From: JAENVT01 sp040006755
GTDB lineage: Bacteria; Actinomycetota; Acidimicrobiia; Acidimicrobiales; Ilumatobacteraceae
NCBI GenBank assembly: GCA_040006755.1
Contig: JBDTWJ010000130.1
Location: forward strand, 1 to 10,792
DNA: 10,792 bases
Reading direction: 5' to 3'
Below are positions 6,383-10,792 of this stretch, piece by piece (within the stretch, counting starts at the first letter, position 1; the number at the start of each line of letters is the position of its first letter). The position numbers and the translations under genes were made by a program. Below the pieces are notes generated by a model. The model saw nothing but the letters and a program-made list of their open reading frames with translations. It was not told the DNA's origin and did not search any database.

Positions 6383-7714
6383 CTAGCGGGCCCGCTCGAT
6401 GTGTCGGGCTACCAGGTTCTCCAACAGTTCCTGGTGGCCCGATGATCGCGTCGGCTCGCCGGTCGACATGGCCCGATTGTGCAGATCGTCGAGGGTTGCG
6501 TCGGCCATGATCGACGTGCCGAGCGGGCTGTCCCATCCCGCATAGCGGTCGTCGCGCAGCTTGTCGAGGTCGCCGGTCTCGACGATCGACGCCGCAGCGA
6601 GCAACGCCCGCGCCATGGTGTCCATGCCGCCGATGTGTGCGTAAAAGAGGTCGGTGCGGTCGCTCGACTGGCGTCGCAACTTCGAGTCGAAGTTCAGCCC
6701 GCCCGTCGTGAAGCCTCCACCGCGCAGGATCTCCAACATTCCCAGCGTCATCTGCTCGACCGACACCGGGAAGCGATCGACGTCCCACCCGAGCCGGTCG
6801 TCGCCGGCGTTGGCGTCGATGGAACCGAAGATGCCCGCATTGACCGCCGAGGCGATCTCGTGGGCGAAATCGTGGCCGGCGAGGGTGGCATGGTTGACCT
6901 CGATGTTGACCTTGATCTCGTCGGCCAGGTCGTACTTCTGCAGGAACGCGTGCACCGCGGCGACGTCGTAGTCGTATTGGTGCTTGGTCGGCTCAAACGG
7001 CTTCGGCTCCAGCAGGATCGCTCCGGTGAAGCCAATGCGCTGCTTGTGCTCGACGACCATCGACAAGAAGCGCGCCAGCTGATCGAGCTCGCGCTTGATG
7101 TCGGTGTTGAGCAGCGTCTCGTATCCTTCTCGGCCGCCCCACAGCACGTAGTTCTGACCACCCAATCGATGTGTCGCTTCGAGGCAATGGGCAACTTGGC
7201 CCGCGGCGAAGGCGAACACTTCGGGATCAGGGTTGGTGGCTGCTCCCGCTTGGTAGCGCGGGTTGGAAAACAGGTTGGCGGTTCCCCACAACAGCGCGAC
7301 GCCGGTGCGCGCCTGATGCTCCTCGGCGACGTCGACCATCTCGTCGAAGTGCACCGCCGACTCCTTGAAGGTCGACCCCTCCGGCGCGATGTCGCGATCG
7401 TGGAAGCAGTAGAACGGCACACCGAGCTTGGAGAAGAACTCGAACGCGGCATCCATCTTCTCCTTCGCCGCGGTCAGCGGGTCGGCGCCCGGCGCGAACG
7501 TCGGATGCCACGGGCGATCCATCGTGCCGGCACCGAAGATGTCGAATCCGTCCCACGCGAACGAGTGCCAGTAGCAGACGGCAAAGCGGAGATGGTCTTC
7601 CATCCGTCGACCTGCAACGACCCGGTCGGCGTCGTACCAGCGGAATGCCAAGGGGTTGTCGCTGTCGGGACCCTCGTAAGCGATCTTGTCGGTGACGTCG
7701 GTGAAGAACTCCAT
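6383..7714 (-). CDS. xylA: Xylose isomerase, long (class II) form
   Basis: A 443-residue xylose isomerase, converting D-xylose to D-xylulose (and usually glucose to fructose) with two divalent metals in a TIM barrel. The active site is complete: catalytic H105 and D108 in CFHDRDIAPEG; metal and substrate ligands E236 and K238 in LLEPKP, E272 and H275 in NIEVNHATLAGHDFAHE, D300 in GSIDANAGD, D311 and D313 in GWDVDRFP, and D343 in GGLNFDSK. These sit at a constant offset of four from the E. coli XylA positions as I know them. The length and NYVLWGGREGYETLLNTD are those of the long form, whereas the well-known Streptomyces enzyme is the shorter form of about 390 residues. The gene is the last of a minus-strand unit, 11 bases behind the pseudo-GH1 gene. 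No Shine-Dalgarno precedes its ATG. No xylulokinase is in view. Confidence 0.96.
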   Translation of the reverse strand: MEFFTDVTDKIAYEGPDSDNPLAFRWYDADRVVAGRRMEDHLRFAVCYWHSFAWDGFDIFGAGTMDRPWHPTFAPGADPLTAAKEKMDAAFEFFSKLGVPFYCFHDRDIAPEGSTFKESAVHFDEMVDVAEEHQARTGVALLWGTANLFSNPRYQAGAATNPDPEVFAFAAGQVAHCLEATHRLGGQNYVLWGGREGYETLLNTDIKRELDQLARFLSMVVEHKQRIGFTGAILLEPKPFEPTKHQYDYDVAAVHAFLQKYDLADEIKVNIEVNHATLAGHDFAHEIASAVNAGIFGSIDANAGDDRLGWDVDRFPVSVEQMTLGMLEILRGGGFTTGGLNFDSKLRRQSSDRTDLFYAHIGGMDTMARALLAAASIVETGDLDKLRDDRYAGWDSPLGTSIMADATLDDLHNRAMSTGEPTRSSGHQELLENLVARHIERAR

Positions 7715-7722
7715 GGCGTCGA

Positions 7723-7728
7723 AAGTTA
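7723..7728 (-). promoter_or_regulatory. Weak candidate -10 box ahead of xylA
   Basis: TAACTT, which includes the TAA stop of the pseudo-GH1 gene, fits TANNNT and lies eight bases before the xylA ATG. xylA has no Shine-Dalgarno, so a start at or near the ATG, or coupling to the upstream gene, is needed to explain its translation. The spacing is one or two bases longer than at the three clearer sites in this window, and TANNNT occurs often by chance. Confidence 0.25.
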
Positions 7729-8694
7729 CTGCACCGCGGCGCCGAAGAAGACAGCCGCAGAGTCCTTGACGTCGCGGTCACGCGTCATGATGCCGTCGTC
7801 GTGGCCGTCGATGTCGAACGTCGGGCTCAACGCCATCGCCTGCAACGGTGCACCTTCCGCCGCCTCACCGCAGGCAACCTCGAAACGTTCGACGACGGTC
7901 ACACGGTCGGCGTCTTTTCCCGAGGGCGTGATGAGGGTGATTGCCAAGGGCCGATCAGGACCCATCTCGGCCGCGCGTAGGACCGCGCCGAGTGATTCGT
8001 CGACGTCGGCGACGATGATGCCCAGTACATCGCACGCACCGGCGAGTTCGGGCAGCTCACGATCGGCTCGCCCCGGGATGCTGATCGTGCCGTCGTGCAG
8101 CCCCTGCAGCCACAATGCCCAGCGCAGATGGTCCTGGCGGCGAGCAGCCTCGGCGGCCTGAATGGTCTGATCATCCGGCCGCACTGTTTTCACGCCGAGA
8201 GCCGTGCTGACGGGAGGACCACCGCGGAGGAGGCGCCACGCATCGCGCCACGCGACCACCATCGTGTCGAGCACCTCACCGTGACGGCGTGGATCGTCGG
8301 GAACCACCCGGTTGGCATACGCCAGCGGGTTGTCGAACGGCACCCACCCGGCTACCGAGTCTCCGAAGCGTTCCGAAACGCCCTCGACCCAGCGCGGCCA
8401 CCAGTGGCCGGCGAACCGTGGATCGGTGAACCCGCCGTCGTTGTCGAACCATTGCGGAACGTCTCGCTCGAGCAGGGTGAACTGCAGGCCAATTCCAAGG
8501 CCCGCCGCATGTTGCAGCAACCCGCCGTACCACTCCACGGCGTCACCGTCGAAAGATCCGGCCTTCGGTTGCACCCACGCCCAGTCGAGGGTGATCCGCA
8601 CCGTGGGCGCGCCGAGGCCCGCGAGCAGGATGAGGTCTTCGTGGAATCGAGCGCGGTCGAGGCGGGAGCGGGGAACGACGGTGCCGCGAATCAC
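7726..8694 (-). CDS. Degenerate glycoside hydrolase family 1-fold protein (probable pseudoenzyme)
   Basis: A 322-residue protein with the layout of a GH1 beta-glucosidase barrel: LGAPTVRITLDWAWVQPKAGSF resembles the RxSxxWxRxxP start, followed by VEWYGGLL, TLLERDVPQWFDNDGGF (family TLxHWDLPxxLxxxGGW) and RFGDSVAGWVPF (family FGDxVxxWxTF). The acid/base motif TFNEP is replaced by PFDNP, with N122 where Glu belongs. Where the family has xTENG the sequence reads AITLITPSG; by my alignment L254 takes the nucleophile's place. The usual C-terminal aromatic motif (WSLxDNFEW) is also missing, and the protein is shorter than the family's roughly 450 residues. The frame is intact over its length, so it is not a decayed pseudogene. 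It may bind a sugar without cleaving it; this is inference. The GTG at 8692-8694 overlaps the cyclase stop (GTGA); a GTG at 8713-8715 would add seven residues. xylA follows after 11 bases. Confidence 0.75.
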   Translation of the reverse strand: MIRGTVVPRSRLDRARFHEDLILLAGLGAPTVRITLDWAWVQPKAGSFDGDAVEWYGGLLQHAAGLGIGLQFTLLERDVPQWFDNDGGFTDPRFAGHWWPRWVEGVSERFGDSVAGWVPFDNPLAYANRVVPDDPRRHGEVLDTMVVAWRDAWRLLRGGPPVSTALGVKTVRPDDQTIQAAEAARRQDHLRWALWLQGLHDGTISIPGRADRELPELAGACDVLGIIVADVDESLGAVLRAAEMGPDRPLAITLITPSGKDADRVTVVERFEVACGEAAEGAPLQAMALSPTFDIDGHDDGIMTRDRDVKDSAAVFFGAAVQ

Positions 8695-9239
8695 GCGAAC
8701 GGGCTGCGGGTCCACAGCTCGCCGGTGTCGGTGCTGGCCACCAGTTCTGGCTCGCCACCGAGTTCGACAACGTCTATCGGGCCTGGGAATCCTCGCAGCT
8801 CCACCGGCTCGTGAGCATGGGCCGTGACGCCGCGTGGCAGCCGCTCGATCTGCATCGTCGGCATCAGGACCTCGAACGGGCCCGCTGCGTCGCAGAGCCT
8901 GGAGGCCATGTTGACGGCCGAACCGATGTAGTCATCGCCTTCGAACAGCAGGGCGTGGCCGGTGGCCATGCCCACGCGCAACGCCAGGGGCGCGCAGACC
9001 TCGGCGGATCGATGCTCGAGGTCGAGTGCGAAGGCAACGGCGTTGCTCTGCTCGATCGACACGACCATGCAGCCATCACCGAGCCATTTGGCGATTCGAA
9101 CGCCTCGTTCGCTGGCGATTTCGCGGGCCAGCGATCTGAAGGCTCCGAGAATCCGCCCGGCTGCGTCGTCGCCGAAGGCGGCTGTGTAGTTCGTGAAACC
9201 GGAGAGATCGACGAACATGAAGGTACGAGGAACACGCAT
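8691..9239 (-). CDS. Stand-alone class III adenylate cyclase
   Basis: A 182-residue protein consisting almost only of a class III cyclase domain, which makes cAMP from ATP as a homodimer. Every canonical residue is present: metal-binding D11 (FVDLSGFT) and D55 (WLGDG), adenine-selecting K51 and D103 (GDDYIGSAVN), and transition-state N110 and R114 (VNMASRL). The spacings agree with those I know for mycobacterial Rv1625c (D256, K296, D300, D365, N372, R376). The Lys/Asp pair indicates ATP rather than GTP. There is no membrane helix, HAMP, GAF or receiver domain, so the enzyme should be soluble with no built-in sensor. The ATG at 9237-9239 gives a start just before the first strand and has GGGG about six bases upstream. 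An earlier in-frame ATG (9300-9302) would run across the divergent VWA start. It is the first gene of the minus-strand unit and overlaps the pseudo-GH1 start by four bases. Confidence 0.9.
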   Translation of the reverse strand: MRVPRTFMFVDLSGFTNYTAAFGDDAAGRILGAFRSLAREIASERGVRIAKWLGDGCMVVSIEQSNAVAFALDLEHRSAEVCAPLALRVGMATGHALLFEGDDYIGSAVNMASRLCDAAGPFEVLMPTMQIERLPRGVTAHAHEPVELRGFPGPIDVVELGGEPELVASTDTGELWTRSPFA

Positions 9240-9249
9240 GCGGTACCCC

Positions 9250-9255
9250 AGGGTA
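9250..9255 (-). promoter_or_regulatory. Candidate -10 box for the cyclase / pseudo-GH1 / xylA unit
   Basis: TACCCT on the minus strand fits TANNNT and lies ten bases before the cyclase ATG, so a transcript would have a leader of only a few bases. It forms one arm of a short dyad, TACCC-CA-GGGTA (9244-9255), which could serve as a small operator, but five-base arms are weak evidence. The divergent spacer 9240-9285 is 46 bases long. Confidence 0.3.
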
Positions 9256-9273
9256 GCGGCGCCGAAGTTTCTG

Positions 9274-9279
9274 TAGGGT
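9274..9279 (+). promoter_or_regulatory. -10-like box for a leaderless VWA transcript
   Basis: TAGGGT (TANNNT) is followed by six bases and then the ATG at 9286, the same geometry as at the AAA+ gene (TATGGT, six bases, ATG). The AGGG inside it could instead act as a Shine-Dalgarno at seven bases' spacing, so the two readings compete. Confidence 0.4.
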
Positions 9280-9285
9280 TCTCCT

Positions 9286-10792
9286 ATGGCAGCCCGCTTC
9301 ACCTACTCCCGTTGGGATGGCACGCAGCGCGGCTTCGATCTCGACGCCGACGCGCTGTTCGACGAGCTGACCGACGATCTGCTGTACCACGGCGATGTCA
9401 ATTCGGCGCTGCGACGGATGATGCAAGAGGGCATGCGCGACCGCAACGGCGAGCGCTTGCAGGGCCTGCGTGAGTTGATGGACAAGTTGCGCCAGCAACG
9501 CCAGGACCGGCTCGACCAGCACGACCTCGGCGGTGTGTACAGCGAGATCGCCGACGAGTTGAACGACATCGTCGACGAAGAGCGTCACGCCATCGACAAC
9601 GCCACGCAGGCCGCAGAACGCAGCGGCGACGAACGCAGGGCCCAGACGGCGCGCGATGCCGCGGCCGATCGCAACTTCCGCCTCGACATGTTGCCCGACG
9701 ATCTCGCCGGAAAGGTTCGCGAGCTGCAGGCATACGACTTCGAGTCGGCCGATGCCGCGCAACGATTCGAGCAATTGCTCGACAAGATCCGCCAGCAGCT
9801 GACCCAGCAGATGGTCGATCAGATGTCGGGGGCGATGCAGAGCATGTCGGCCCAAGACCTGCAGCACATGAAAGACATGATGGCCGCGCTCAACGAAATG
9901 CTCGACAAGCGCGAGCGTGGCGAGGATCCGGAGTTCGAGAAGTTCATGGAGGAGTTCGGCGACTTCTTCCCCGAGAACCCACAGACCCTCGACGAGCTGC
10001 TCGAGCAGATGGCCCGTCGAATGGCCGCGATGCAGGCGATGATGAACTCGATGACACCCGAGCAGCGGGCCCAGTTGCAGCAGCTCAGCGACCAACTGCT
10101 CGAAGACATGGACCTGCGCTGGCAGATCAGTCAGCTCGGCCAGAACTTGCAGGCGATGTACCCACAGATGGGCTGGGGTCAGGGCTATCAGTTCGAGGGC
10201 AGTGACCCGATGGGCATGGGCCAGGCGATGCAGACCATGCAGGAGCTCGGCGACCTCGACCAGTTGGAGAACCTGCTGCGCAATGCCACCAGCCCAGGTG
10301 CACTCGCCGAGGCCGACATGGACAAGGTGCGCGACCTGATGGGCGACGATGCGGCGCGTTCGCTGAAGCGGCTGGCCGAACTCACCAAGATGCTGCAAGA
10401 AGCCGGCCTCATCGAGCAGAAGGAGGGGCGGCTCGAGCTCACCCCGAAGGGACTGCGCAAGATCGGTTCCAACGCCCTACGCGATCTGTTCGACAAACTG
10501 GCCAAGGACAAGGTCGGACAGCACCAACTCGATCGCCTCGGCCAGGGCCACGAGCGCACCTACGAGACCAAGCAGTACGAGTACGGCGATCCTTTCAACC
10601 TCGATCTGCACAAGACCATCCGCAATGCGTTGCGGCGCGACGGCACGGGCACGCCCGTGCATCTTTCGCCTGACGATTTTGAGATCGAGAAGACCGAGCA
10701 CCTCACCAAGTCGTCGACAGTGCTGATGCTCGATCTCTCGTTGTCGATGCCGATGCGCGACAACTTCCTGCCGGCCAAGAAGGTGGCGATGG
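9286..10792 (+). CDS. VWA-domain protein (Rv0959 type), partner of the AAA+ ATPase; 3' end outside window
   Basis: The frame is open from the ATG at 9286 to the window edge, giving 502 residues without a stop. The start MAARFTYSRWDG fits the Rv0959-like proteins that accompany Rv0958-like ATPases in mycobacteria. Residues 1-150 are charged and mostly helical. About 165-325 is a Met- and Gln-rich, probably coiled-coil region (LTQQMVDQMSGAMQSM, RRMAAMQAMMNSM). Residues 381-394 (GRLELTPKGLRKIG) precede a basic helix. The C-terminal von Willebrand A domain begins around 475 with LMLDLSLSM, whose D483, S485 and S487 are the MIDAS metal-binding DxSxS. The rest of that domain lies beyond the window; a family length near 670 would put about 170 residues there. 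VWA partners of AAA+ chelatase-like rings act as adaptors or metal-insertion subunits. It is cytoplasmic as far as visible. The assignment as partner of the ATPase at 4972 rests on family knowledge. Confidence 0.87.
   Translation, partial: MAARFTYSRWDGTQRGFDLDADALFDELTDDLLYHGDVNSALRRMMQEGMRDRNGERLQGLRELMDKLRQQRQDRLDQHDLGGVYSEIADELNDIVDEERHAIDNATQAAERSGDERRAQTARDAAADRNFRLDMLPDDLAGKVRELQAYDFESADAAQRFEQLLDKIRQQLTQQMVDQMSGAMQSMSAQDLQHMKDMMAALNEMLDKRERGEDPEFEKFMEEFGDFFPENPQTLDELLEQMARRMAAMQAMMNSMTPEQRAQLQQLSDQLLEDMDLRWQISQLGQNLQAMYPQMGWGQGYQFEGSDPMGMGQAMQTMQELGDLDQLENLLRNATSPGALAEADMDKVRDLMGDDAARSLKRLAELTKMLQEAGLIEQKEGRLELTPKGLRKIGSNALRDLFDKLAKDKVGQHQLDRLGQGHERTYETKQYEYGDPFNLDLHKTIRNALRRDGTGTPVHLSPDDFEIEKTEHLTKSSTVLMLDLSLSMPMRDNFLPAKKVAM

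Noticed and set aside
6479..8161. 560-codon open frame on the + strand
   Set aside because: It runs antisense across xylA and the pseudo-GH1 gene, both of which have recognisable family motifs; the + translation has none.
9240..9302. Upstream extension of the cyclase to the ATG at 9300-9302
   Set aside because: It would overlap the divergent VWA start and promoter, and the added residues are not part of the cyclase fold.
9076..10398. 440-codon open frame on the - strand, rich in His and Leu
   Set aside because: It is antisense to the VWA gene and the cyclase end. Its composition (HL, QL, VE runs) is what the opposite strand of a Gln/Met/Glu-rich gene produces.
1..10792. CRISPR array, transposon ends, prophage, tRNA or tandem repeats
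   Set aside because: Coding regions leave only short spacers. I saw no regularly spaced repeats, transposase, integrase or tRNA-like sequence in them.

Overview
The window is a GC-rich, gene-dense stretch of a bacterial chromosome. I read it as actinobacterial, possibly an Acidimicrobiia/Ilumatobacter-like lineage. The reasons are the Sdh type at the left edge, a chelatase-like AAA+ ATPase and a VWA protein resembling mycobacterial Rv0958/Rv0959, and start codons that sit directly behind TANNNT -10 boxes, the arrangement of leaderless actinobacterial genes. The lineage is an inference; no rRNA or marker gene is present. Ten genes cover almost everything, two of them cut by the window edges. 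There are no tRNAs, rRNAs, IS elements, CRISPR arrays or gaps over 300 bases.

Left part (1-2330, + strand): the C-terminal end of succinate dehydrogenase/fumarate reductase flavoprotein (sdhA), an ATGA overlap into the iron-sulfur subunit (sdhB), then a Tat-exported beta-rich protein of unknown role. A strong hairpin (2338-2382) separates this run from a convergent unit.

Middle (2392-4907, - strand): a glycoside hydrolase family 2 enzyme, beta-mannosidase-like, whose expected acid/base Glu is Asp. It is followed by a small bacterial PH-domain-like protein whose ribosome binding site lies in a potential hairpin. Divergent from them, across 64 bases carrying two -10-like boxes, starts the AAA+ ATPase (4972-6378, +).

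Right part: a tight three-gene minus-strand unit runs 9239 to 6383. It holds a stand-alone class III adenylate cyclase with all canonical catalytic residues, a GH1-fold protein that has lost both catalytic glutamates (a probable pseudoenzyme), and a long-form (class II) xylose isomerase, xylA. This unit lies between the AAA+ gene and its presumed partner, the VWA-domain gene that starts at 9286 and runs off the right edge.

The most unusual content is the cyclase / pseudo-GH1 / xylA unit. A complete cAMP-forming enzyme, a probable sugar-binding pseudoglycosidase and a pentose enzyme are arranged as if co-expressed, inside what is in mycobacteria a contiguous AAA+/VWA pair. A sugar-linked cAMP role is a hypothesis only.
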